From positions 124,001-188,000 of the forward strand of contig JAHCIO010000001.1 of assembly GCA_026129185.1 (NCBI GenBank): a DNA stretch of 64,000 nt, in the 5' to 3' direction. Position 1 is the stretch's first letter, and every line of letters starts with the position of its first letter. Position numbers and translations under genes: made by a program. Positions 9,401-15,677 of this stretch are shown here, piece after piece. The notes under the pieces were generated by a model that searched no databases, was not told where the DNA came from, and saw only the letters and a program-made list of their open reading frames with translations. This DNA is from Promineifilum sp019695075. GTDB lineage: Bacteria > Chloroflexota > Anaerolineae > Promineifilales > Promineifilaceae.

Positions 9401-10182
9401 GCGCGCATATTGGCAAAAAACGACTCGCCTTCGGTCTCCTGACTGGCCGCCAAAGGGTCAACGGATGACCCTAGTTTGAGGTTGGGGCCGCGCCCGGCCA
9501 GCACCAGGGTGATATTATCAACAGGTTGCGGGCGGTGCTCCTCGCGAGTCGCCCCGCCGATAAACTCGGAGAGCCACTGATGAGTCCGCGTGGCCAGGTC
9601 GTCCGGGTAGAGCAGGCCTTCTTCGAGCAACTTCTCCCAGGCTTCGTAGGTTAGTCGTTCGACGGTATCGATCAAGAAGACGACGCGCCTTTCGCGGCCG
9701 ATCCCACGCAGATCATTCTCAAAGGCCCAGACCGCATTTTGCTGCGCGTCATTCATGCTGTCCTGCAAGGCCCCTTGCGCGCGCAGTCGCTCGACCTTCC
9801 CCTTAGCGCTGATGAAACTGCGGAAGTTGAGCTTGCCGCTATAGGCCGCCAGGCTCTCGTAGAGGGCAACGACAAACTGATAGCGGTCGTGCAGGCGAAT
9901 ATCGATCACGTCGACGATATCGGAGATGATGGGATCAGTTAGCTGGGCGTCGAGGACGTTGGGGTCGTCGTTGGGTGTGCGGATGCGGTCGCGAAGTTCT
10001 TCTAGTAGCCGGGTCTTACCCATGCCGCCACGCCCTTTCACTAACACGACGTGGAACGCCTTGTCGTCAGAGCCAGTTTCCACAGTCTTCAGGACTTTTT
10101 TCCAGGCCCCCTGCTGGCCGATCATCCTGGTACTTGAATAGGCTGCCTTCAGAAATTCAGTGTCTTGGTAGATGTCGGACAT
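6394..10182 (-). CDS. Giant STAND-like P-loop NTPase with TPR-type C-terminus
   Basis: This 1262-residue protein has Walker A 'GRGGMGKT' at residues 50-57, Walker B 'VVFLID' at 167-172 and a 'TLVLAGRG' sensor-like strand at about 225-232, as in STAND-class signalling ATPases. A long helical region follows. From about residue 780 to 1160 there are degenerate helical repeats of TPR type ('SHAYNILGFSYRMQGDIERA', 'YNTLALLYDDMGRYEDA', 'YREAQRYLDEALELAG'), which normally sense or scaffold partners. No nuclease, TIR or protease effector motif was seen. It starts two bases after the small AAA gene with 'aaggaa' before ATG, and its end overlaps the radical SAM start. The NTPase-TPR plus radical SAM pairing resembles the general plan of FxSxx-COOH type systems, but no such peptide is visible. 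Confidence 0.8.
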   Translation of the reverse strand: MSDIYQDTEFLKAAYSSTRMIGQQGAWKKVLKTVETGSDDKAFHVVLVKGRGGMGKTRLLEELRDRIRTPNDDPNVLDAQLTDPIISDIVDVIDIRLHDRYQFVVALYESLAAYSGKLNFRSFISAKGKVERLRAQGALQDSMNDAQQNAVWAFENDLRGIGRERRVVFLIDTVERLTYEAWEKLLEEGLLYPDDLATRTHQWLSEFIGGATREEHRPQPVDNITLVLAGRGPNLKLGSSVDPLAASQETEGESFFANMRAAVAEAPPALNRRLADISLKRLSIDEVGEFFAQLAKDRQEEGLTSFAQSLAMVADENNDRHKVLALYTGGLPIRLALYTLVILWGKKIPRLLLESFAEACARTRLGDPAAIRTDEELAEQATPALAEAQWQIEGEFINLIFNRFDPDEMDTTRDLMSQVLLTLVRAPRGLTAEQVLFCIDSLPGQDPATWQADEERLAEVVRLLEEIEQLDLGRSRAPWNVLKELDEDTPKAYTFRIGLQDEIYRLYAAHMGGFGVREGEDPAHYRQNRIDEMRARKEQYTRLSAFAGSRYHYYLAEKRRYLRDDEKRFEDNFILANRQTYVFPAPSSDDTAQRLALHDMLSIFEIERMVYKLLLDPQINVNVDYIRLEENNDRAARQEEDFWAQAEMWRVLHDDALIPFVDFSRHHQQPKAIVEKQHVILQRFAEQENVSRWIKRFVLRGRYARAVEFGEQAEKWSRNKPRTTDAERVAWDSWNHTLAREERAIWTNRARIRRGENTEQAIKEIKESIRKLQLLYNADVKTKVEELCTDDHIEWGFKGLQEGIDDHPAYLRLRLLISHAYNILGFSYRMQGDIERAVEYYGAALYLIRLAKTGVVSAHHAVVLNNQARALADLGWNALSICLNGLELRWEVAEEVPLAGSYNTLALLYDDMGRYEDAPILAAKAIAYCRRASEQRQLGLALRQMAESLRHIAEGMDTGQRVAARPDELFAVADELLGEAYGIFQTMEERERQVEVSIEWGSLRRDQMRPREQVVPRGWQKSYREAQRYLDEALELAGDRFAQHEMDARINLAQIHYYADRARQADGGDAKALERVNAVLATIEAEAGTDYLIRPKTNGALPPLPSRRKLRNRNWTFRHLSTAERLRGWMALDRFEALVEQRKARQADKATGSGGQRAEATKEQETALYAAAEAYAKGIAYAELFSPRSRSIGGIQNDLYRRLRKLNSTELGAFRKQLDKVSRDYPNLPSVELLHDFLDEFFGGPIAEPKEVQPEKVANHAQ

Positions 10183-10184
10183 GG

Positions 10185-11225
10185 CTAATTTCCTTGCGGC
10201 TGGGCTGGCGCTGGCATGTGGGCAACAAGGTGGACGACGGCCGCTTCCAATTGGAAGCGGGGCGAGTCAGGTACGTGGCTGATGACGCCGGCGCCGACGA
10301 GCACGCCCAGTTCCTTCTTGTCATCATACTGGGAGATGTCGAACTGCCCGGCGCGATACTGCTGGGCGCGCCGGACCAGCACCTCGACGTAGTCTCGACT
10401 CAGACCCGCCCTCTCGACATACATAGCCAGGCAGTGTTGGCAGTCGTCGGGGCCAAGCGATATAGCGGGGTGCTGGAAATGTCGCTCCAGCAAATGCAGG
10501 TTGACGAAGGGGTTGGGCGTCAGCATCGCCTGTAGAGCGGCGACGAGGGCCGCACGCGCGTCGTCATCGAGAGCGGCGATAGCGGCGATCACAGCTGCGG
10601 GCGCAACCATTGTTGCGCCGACAGCCGCGGGGTCGGCTCTTAACAGCGCCCATAGCTGCGCGGCCGGGTCGGTCAGCCCTTCCAGAGGGAATGTCACGTC
10701 TTCCCAGCGCAACCGGGCCGCCGACAGCGCATACTTATCGCGCCGGGCGAGGACGACGCGACTCTGTGGATTGGCGACTTCGTTGGGGAACAGGAAGGGA
10801 ATGAGGATATGCTGCTCGACCCACTGGCGCTCGGCGGGCTCGAGTTCGTCGTAGCCATCGGCCAGCAAGACGGGAGCCATACCTTGCGACGATGCGGATG
10901 CCGCAATAGCAATGAACTCCTCCACGCCCGCGGCCGCCCGCTCTACATCCCCGGCCGCCAATAAAGGCATCCACACTCCCTGATTCCCAGCCCAGTGCCA
11001 TTGGCCCGCAAAGTCATCAGGGCGACCATCGGCCAGAGTAAGCCATACCATTGGCACGTCTCTGGCATCGAGTTCCTCTCCAGTCTTATGCAGCAGCGTT
11101 GTCTTGCCACAGCCCGGCGGGCCGGTGACAGATCGCATCCGGGTTGGGTTGGGATGCGGAGCGATACACCAGTCAGAAAGGGTAGCTACGGCAATGTTGC
11201 GTTCGACATACGAATCCCGATGCAT
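10185..11225 (-). CDS. Small AAA-type NTPase 'b' of the conflict-like cluster
   Basis: The 346-residue protein has Walker A 'GPPGCGKT' (35-42) and a Walker B-like 'PVLLADGYDELE' (118-129), then a helical C-terminus. It is a paralogue of the gene at 14619-15677. From about residue 95 to the end the two are almost identical, while the N-terminal parts differ strongly. The shared N-terminal signature 'YVERN' and 'HPNPTRMRS' just before the P-loop marks a distinct subfamily. It is the first gene of the 11225->4899 unit: a good promoter lies at 11350-11378 and 'gggaagg' precedes the ATG. It probably works with the NTPase-TPR protein encoded two bases downstream, as a sensor, loader or regulator; that is inference. 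Confidence 0.75.
   Translation of the reverse strand: MHRDSYVERNIAVATLSDWCIAPHPNPTRMRSVTGPPGCGKTTLLHKTGEELDARDVPMVWLTLADGRPDDFAGQWHWAGNQGVWMPLLAAGDVERAAAGVEEFIAIAASASSQGMAPVLLADGYDELEPAERQWVEQHILIPFLFPNEVANPQSRVVLARRDKYALSAARLRWEDVTFPLEGLTDPAAQLWALLRADPAAVGATMVAPAAVIAAIAALDDDARAALVAALQAMLTPNPFVNLHLLERHFQHPAISLGPDDCQHCLAMYVERAGLSRDYVEVLVRRAQQYRAGQFDISQYDDKKELGVLVGAGVISHVPDSPRFQLEAAVVHLVAHMPAPAQPQGN
10218..10942. repeat. 725-bp block nearly identical to 14640-15370 (copy b)
   Basis: This block, covering the 3' two thirds of small AAA gene b, matches 14640-15370 in the same orientation with scattered point differences and one 6-bp indel (the Asp run in 'ALDDDD'). Homology ends abruptly at 10942. 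A sharp edge with high identity on one side only points to gene conversion or a recent partial duplication. Confidence 0.85.
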
Positions 11226-11349
11226 TTGGCTCTACCTTCCCAGAACAGCGGGGTGATCGAAAGACGGACGACATGGAACCTCTGTCGGGATACGTCGTTC
11301 CACTCCGGACACAATCCGGCTCCATATGACGACGCAGACAGACTAAGCC

Positions 11350-11378
11350 ATCATAGCATATTCTGATTGATTTGTCAG
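11350..11378 (-). promoter_or_regulatory. Strong promoter of the 11225->4899 unit
   Basis: On the minus strand CTGACA (11373-11378) and TATGAT (11350-11355) are 17 bases apart, and 'tgc' just before the -10 gives an extended -10 element. The expected leader before ATG at 11225 is about 115 bases. A promoter here means this unit can be expressed apart from the upstream NTPase genes. Confidence 0.7.
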
Positions 11379-11414
11379 CCGGCAATTTGGGAGAAAACGA
11401 GGGGTCGCTGTCCT

Positions 11415-12863
11415 TCAATACTGCCCACGGAGGATGTCGTCTGTGAGACGAATGGCCTCCTTCCATTCAGCGTCGGTGATCGGCCGCATGACAGGTGGCC
11501 GTGCCGTATGAACGGTAATGAGTTGGTCAATGAGCGTCACCAGGCGGCGCGGGGAGCCGTTGGCCTCGACCAGCACCCGCTCGTCAATGTCGCCCAGCTC
11601 CGGCGTGACGAGGTCGGTCAGGCTGCGCCGGGCCGCGCCCGCGGCGATATAGCGTTCCATGAGCAGCGCCTGCAGCCGCTGGCGCTCCCAGTGCAGTTCG
11701 ATGAACCGCGCGTCTTCGTCGGCCACGCCAGCCCGCAGCAAGCGCTGTTGTACGTCGTCGCGCAACTCCAGGGGTAAAAAGCCTTTCAGATAGATTCCCT
11801 GCGCAGCAAAGGCAGGGGCCTTGTCCAACAAAGGCCGCAGGATTTTCATCATGTCTCGGCGCGTGCGTTGCTCGGTGTCGATCCCATCTATTGCCAGGAA
11901 GATGGTTTCTATCTCCCAGGCATGGGTGGCCTTAACCGCGTCCTGCCAACTGCCGGCCGGATTGGCGGCTGCCTCACTGCTTGTTAGCCGTTCCTGTAAC
12001 GACGTAAGCCACGTCTTCAGTAGCTCCGTGGGCATGGCGGGACGGACAATCGGCCGATTCAGCAATCGCCACAGCGCGGCCAGCCCCCATGTCGGTGACG
12101 GCTCCCGCTCGCTTAGCAACCGTTCCAGCACACGCCGTAATTCGCGTCCGCCGCGCGCCAGCAGCCAGAGCATGGCCTCGTCTTGCGCCGCCGTCGGTTC
12201 TGCCTGGCGATGGGCAAATTGCTCGACGACCTGCACAAATAAGTCAGTGGCGATGGCGCGAATCAAGCGACGGTTGAGGTCAGCGGCGTCAACTGCCGCC
12301 TGACCAGTATAAGCCACAGTGACATTCAATGTCCGGCGTGGTTCGGTGCGGATGTGGGCTTCCAGGGCGAACCGGGTCGTGGTCTTGCCCGCGCCGGGGC
12401 GGCCAAAGACAAAGCTGTGTTGCCGTCGCCGCAGCTCTTCGAGGATGAACCCGTCCAGCCGCCGGGCGTAGACAGGATCGACGAAAAACGCTAATGGTGA
12501 GAAAAGCGGCTTTGATTCGGCCAGGGATTGCTGCGGCTGACTGCTTGGAAGGGCGGGCGACGGCGTGAGGGCGATGGCTGGCTTATCGGCCGTTGGCGCC
12601 GTCGATAACTCGGCCGATAGGTCGTGTACCTGTCCATTAACGCCTGCGGTAGAGGTGGCACTGATGCCGGGCAATTCTTCCAGTTCAATGCGATCGGCGT
12701 GGGCGTATTCCTGTTCGGCGGTCTGATTGGCAAAGGGGTCGCGTCTAAAGCCGTTGCTATTAAGGAACTGCCAGCGAGGTAACTTGAAGTGAGTGGGAAG
12801 AGAAGCTATCGGTTTCCCGGTGGTAGTTTCAGCTACGTCCTGATTCGCGACTGTTGGTTGCAT
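11415..12863 (-). CDS. P-loop ATPase with disordered N-terminal insert
   Basis: ATG at 12861-12863 is chosen because 'aggagg' lies 8 bases upstream; the frame is open further but encodes low-quality sequence. The 482-residue product has 'RRDPFA..TAEQE' near residue 40, a Ser/Pro/Thr-rich unstructured stretch (about 65-118), then 'FFVDPVY', Walker A 'GRPGAGKTT' (154-162) and Walker B-like 'TIFLAIDGID' in the middle of the protein. The C-terminal part looks like AAA helical lid sequence ('NGSPRRLVTLIDQL', as in Orc/Cdc6- or ExeA-like ATPases). It stands alone in the middle of the cluster: 427 bases with promoters lie upstream and a promoter for the next unit downstream. Its role is unknown. Confidence 0.75.
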   Translation of the reverse strand: MQPTVANQDVAETTTGKPIASLPTHFKLPRWQFLNSNGFRRDPFANQTAEQEYAHADRIELEELPGISATSTAGVNGQVHDLSAELSTAPTADKPAIALTPSPALPSSQPQQSLAESKPLFSPLAFFVDPVYARRLDGFILEELRRRQHSFVFGRPGAGKTTTRFALEAHIRTEPRRTLNVTVAYTGQAAVDAADLNRRLIRAIATDLFVQVVEQFAHRQAEPTAAQDEAMLWLLARGGRELRRVLERLLSEREPSPTWGLAALWRLLNRPIVRPAMPTELLKTWLTSLQERLTSSEAAANPAGSWQDAVKATHAWEIETIFLAIDGIDTEQRTRRDMMKILRPLLDKAPAFAAQGIYLKGFLPLELRDDVQQRLLRAGVADEDARFIELHWERQRLQALLMERYIAAGAARRSLTDLVTPELGDIDERVLVEANGSPRRLVTLIDQLITVHTARPPVMRPITDAEWKEAIRLTDDILRGQY

Positions 12864-13054
12864 CCACAAGCCTCCTGGCAACGAGGTATGATCTAAGCCC
12901 GGAGGTTGTGGCGCAGGCTGCGGTCCACCTGAGCAAACGGAGCTGATTGTTGTGGCTATCGTGCCGGTGTCACTTGTCGACCCAAAGTAGGACGCCCCGT
13001 GTCGATGATGCGCCCTGAAGTAACTTGGAAACACTGACCTTCTAAAGTCGCCTC

Positions 13055-13083
13055 TAATTACCCGTCACCACAAAACAATTCAA
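13055..13083 (-). promoter_or_regulatory. Possible proximal promoter of the 12863 ATPase gene
   Basis: On the minus strand TTGAAT (13078-13083) and TAATTA (13055-13060) are separated by 17 bases, about 190 bases before the chosen ATG. The match is moderate. Confidence 0.4.
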
Positions 13084-13201
13084 CCAACCCTATCTGTTCC
13101 CGGAATCACAGTTTCACCGCCCTCTTTGGGCAACGCTGTGTGCAGCCTGGCCATGCCGGCTGCGAAAGCATAAGGTATTTCCCTGTCTAAGGGATACTTC
13201 A

Positions 13202-13230
13202 ATAATAGCCGCGCGGTCTAACGCTCACAA
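13202..13230 (-). promoter_or_regulatory. Probable distal promoter of the 12863 ATPase gene
   Basis: On the minus strand TTGTGA (13225-13230) and TATTAT (13202-13207) are separated by exactly 17 bases. The direct repeat at 13246-13266 lies just upstream, where an activator would bind. Confidence 0.5.
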
Positions 13231-13245
13231 TCGATCGGCTGGTCT

Positions 13246-13266
13246 CAATCTGTCACCAATCTGTCA
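13246..13266. promoter_or_regulatory. Direct repeat with 11-bp period, operator-like
   Basis: CAATCTGTCA occurs at 13246-13255 and again at 13257-13266. Two CTGTCA cores one helical turn apart are the layout bound by OmpR/PhoB-type winged-helix proteins. The upstream gene (13291-14622) itself ends in a domain of that kind, so self-control of the cluster is possible. Confidence 0.4.
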
Positions 13267-13290
13267 AAACTAACGGCTAGTACTGGGACA

Positions 13291-14622
13291 CTAGCGTTGT
13301 TGGCTATAGTCCTCTAGCCAGTAGTCGCCCAGGCCGGGCTTGTTAAGCAAATAGATAGGGGATTTAGGGTTGGGTTCGACGGCCTTGCGCGCCCGCGAGA
13401 CGATGGAGTAGAGATTGCTAGCTTCGCCTGCAATCCCCTGCAACTCCGGATCAGTGTCAATGTTTATCCGTCCGCGACGGCGGCGCAGCAGTCGCAGCAA
13501 TTCGAACGGCTTGTCCTCGATCTTCAGCCGGCGCGCCCCACGCCAAACACAGTGGTTGATCTCGTCAAGGCGCAGTGGAACGTGGCGCTGGAACAGCAAC
13601 AGCCACAGGGCCTCTATCCCGTCGGTATCGATGGGCAGCGGCGTGGGGGGGATGGCGCGCTGGGTAGCGTAGAGAGCGGTCTCGGCCAGATACAGCCAAC
13701 CGGCCGGGCTGTGGCCGCCGAACTCCTCGATGAGCAGCTCATCGGCGCGTTTCAAGGCCGCCATCGTTAACAGGTCGGTCAGCAGCAGCGGCGCGTCGGG
13801 TCGGGCGCAGCGCAGGTGGCGATCGGCCACATCGCGGCACTCTTCGGCTGTCCAACTGGTGTAGGTCAGGTGGACGCGGGCGCGAGCGCGCTCCAGGATA
13901 TCGCTGGCGCGCAGCGGTTCGTCGCGCAGAGTGATGGCGACAAGGAAGTCGGGATTGTCGGTCAGATCAAGCCGGCCGAGCAGGTCGCCCAGGCGAGCCA
14001 TATCGGCCGGTCCCAGCGGCTCCGGCGGGTCGACGGTGAAGAGGACACGCCGGCAATCGAGCGCCTCGGCCAGCAAGACTAGCTCCTGCATCAGAGCGCT
14101 GATGCCCATGGGCGTGTCGCCGGTGCCGAAGACGTCGGCCGCGGGCGTGGCCTCATAGACCGGACGCAGTTCGGCGGGCAGAGTACGCAGGAAAGTGTGG
14201 TAGCGGCCCGGCCCGCCGTGGCGCTGGAGCAGGGCGCGCAAAAAGCCGCGCTGATACTCGTCCAGGCGGGCGGCGGCGGTGTGGTCATGGCGCAAGCGGC
14301 TGGCCACATTTTCGCCGGCGATAGCCAGCATCTGCGCCAGGTGACTCGGTTCGGATGGCAGATAAGCGCCCGGCGCGCCCGGCCAACGCTCCAGTGGATA
14401 GGGCAGGTGCAAGATGTCGTTGTGGTGGCGCAGCCAGGCGCTCAGAGCGATAGACTTGCCGCTTCCCGGTGGCCCGGCCAGCAGCAACCAGCGGTCGAGC
14501 GTACCCAGCTGCCGGTCGGCCGCGGCAGATACATAGCATACCCGCCACCACAGCTGCTCCTGCTCGTCGGAGCGCACCGTCGGCCGGAAGGGCCAATCGA
14601 GGTAGGCGGCATTGGTGGTCAC
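13291..14622 (-). CDS. P-loop NTPase with C-terminal OmpR-like winged helix
   Basis: The 443-residue protein has Walker A 'GPPGSGKS' (50-57) and a Walker B-like 'RRVLFTVDPPE' near residue 190, followed by 'FLVAITLRDEPL', a sensor-like strand. The last ~95 residues read as a winged helix of the OmpR/PhoB C-terminal type: 'LLRLLRRRRGRINI', 'SNLYSIVSRARKAVE' as recognition helix, and 'LLNKPGLGDYWLE' as the wing. This domain may bind DNA or a partner protein. The ATG overlaps the stop of small AAA gene 'a' by 4 bases (ATGA). The arrangement small AAA followed by larger NTPase mirrors the 11225/10182 pair. Confidence 0.75.
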   Translation of the reverse strand: MTTNAAYLDWPFRPTVRSDEQEQLWWRVCYVSAAADRQLGTLDRWLLLAGPPGSGKSIALSAWLRHHNDILHLPYPLERWPGAPGAYLPSEPSHLAQMLAIAGENVASRLRHDHTAAARLDEYQRGFLRALLQRHGGPGRYHTFLRTLPAELRPVYEATPAADVFGTGDTPMGISALMQELVLLAEALDCRRVLFTVDPPEPLGPADMARLGDLLGRLDLTDNPDFLVAITLRDEPLRASDILERARARVHLTYTSWTAEECRDVADRHLRCARPDAPLLLTDLLTMAALKRADELLIEEFGGHSPAGWLYLAETALYATQRAIPPTPLPIDTDGIEALWLLLFQRHVPLRLDEINHCVWRGARRLKIEDKPFELLRLLRRRRGRINIDTDPELQGIAGEASNLYSIVSRARKAVEPNPKSPIYLLNKPGLGDYWLEDYSQQR

Positions 14623-15677
14623 GCGGTGGCTCCCTGGAGGTGGGCAACAAGGTGAACGACGGCCGTTTCCAATTGGAAGCGGGGCGAATTATACACGTAG
14701 CTGATGACGCCGGCGTTGACGAGCACGTCCAGTTCTTTCTTGTCGTCATACTGGGTGAGGTCGAACTGCCCGGCGGGAAACTGCTGGGCGCGCCGGACCA
14801 GCACCTCGACGTAGTCTCGGCTCAGACCCGCCCTCTCGACATACTTCGCCAGGCAGTGTTGGCAGTCGTCGGGGCCAAGCGGTATGGCGGGGTGCTGGAA
14901 ATGTCGTTCCAGCAAATGCAGGTTGACGAAGGGGTTGGGCGTCAGCATCGCCTGTAGAGCGGCGACGAGGGCCGCACGCGCGTCGTCATCGTCATCGAGA
15001 GCGGTGATCGCGGCGATCACAGCTGCGGGCACGACCATCGTTGCGCCGACAGCCGCGGGGTCGGCCCTCAACAGCGCCCATAGCTGCGCGGCCGGGTCGG
15101 TCAGCCCCTCCAGGGTCAAAGCCATGTCTTCCCAGCGCAACCGGGCCGCCGACAGCGCATACTCATCGCGCCGGGCGAGGACGACGCGACTCTGCGGATT
15201 GGCGACTTCGTTGGGGAACAGGAAGGGGATGAGGATCTCCTGCTCAACCCGCATGCTCTCGGCGAGCTTGAGTTCGTCGTAGCCATCGGCCAGCAGGACG
15301 GGAGCCATACCATGCGACGATGCGGATGCCGCAATAGCAATGAACTCCTCCACGCTCGCGGCCGCCCGCTTGGCGTCTTCAGCCTGCAAATAGCGCGACC
15401 AGACGGCTTCATTCTCAGCCCAGGGCCGCCTCGCCAGGCCCTCATGGACTATTGAGAGGTCGAGCCAGAGCACGGCGGCATCCTGCTGCCGGAGCGCTTC
15501 GCGCAGTTGACGCAGAAAGGTCGTCTTACCTACGCCCGGTGGGCCTACAATGGAACGCATCCGTGTAGGGTTTGGATGAGAGGCCATCGCCCAGTCAAGT
15601 AAAACTTTGGTGCTCAAATTGCGCTCGACGTACGGATCCGCCGGTATAGGTGTGCTCGTGGGATCCGCTTTCATCAC
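14619..15677 (-). CDS. Small AAA-type NTPase 'a' of the conflict-like cluster
   Basis: The 352-residue protein has Walker A 'GPPGVGKT' (45-52) and a Walker B-like 'PVLLADGYDELK'. It is the paralogue of the gene at 10185-11225. Its first ~95 residues diverge, apart from the P-loop and the 'YVERN'/'HPNPTRMRS' lead-in, and the rest is almost identical. It overlaps both neighbours by 4 bases (ATGA), so it is translated with the membrane-anchored NTPase upstream and the winged-helix NTPase downstream. The divergent N-terminal part contains the region between Walker A and B, which could set partner choice while the C-terminal part is kept uniform by conversion. Confidence 0.75.
   Translation of the reverse strand: MMKADPTSTPIPADPYVERNLSTKVLLDWAMASHPNPTRMRSIVGPPGVGKTTFLRQLREALRQQDAAVLWLDLSIVHEGLARRPWAENEAVWSRYLQAEDAKRAAASVEEFIAIAASASSHGMAPVLLADGYDELKLAESMRVEQEILIPFLFPNEVANPQSRVVLARRDEYALSAARLRWEDMALTLEGLTDPAAQLWALLRADPAAVGATMVVPAAVIAAITALDDDDDARAALVAALQAMLTPNPFVNLHLLERHFQHPAIPLGPDDCQHCLAKYVERAGLSRDYVEVLVRRAQQFPAGQFDLTQYDDKKELDVLVNAGVISYVYNSPRFQLETAVVHLVAHLQGATA
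14640..15370. repeat. 731-bp block nearly identical to 10218-10942 (copy a)
   Basis: This is the partner of the 10218-10942 block, in direct orientation and 6 bp longer. Recombination between the two would remove about 4.4 kb, including the winged-helix NTPase gene and the stand-alone ATPase gene. Confidence 0.85.

Larger units (their letters stand above)
12864..13290. other. 427-bp gene-free regulatory region in the NTPase cluster
   Basis: No credible gene was found in this gap. It holds two minus-strand promoter-like pairs (13055-13083 and 13202-13230) and a 10-bp direct repeat at 13246-13266, and is more A+T-rich than its surroundings. It separates the winged-helix NTPase gene from the next ATPase gene and looks like a control region. 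Confidence 0.5.

Noticed and set aside
11173..11466. 97-codon minus-strand frame as a precursor peptide gene for the radical SAM enzyme
   Set aside because: It overlaps two real genes and the promoter at 11350-11378, and its composition is not protein-like.
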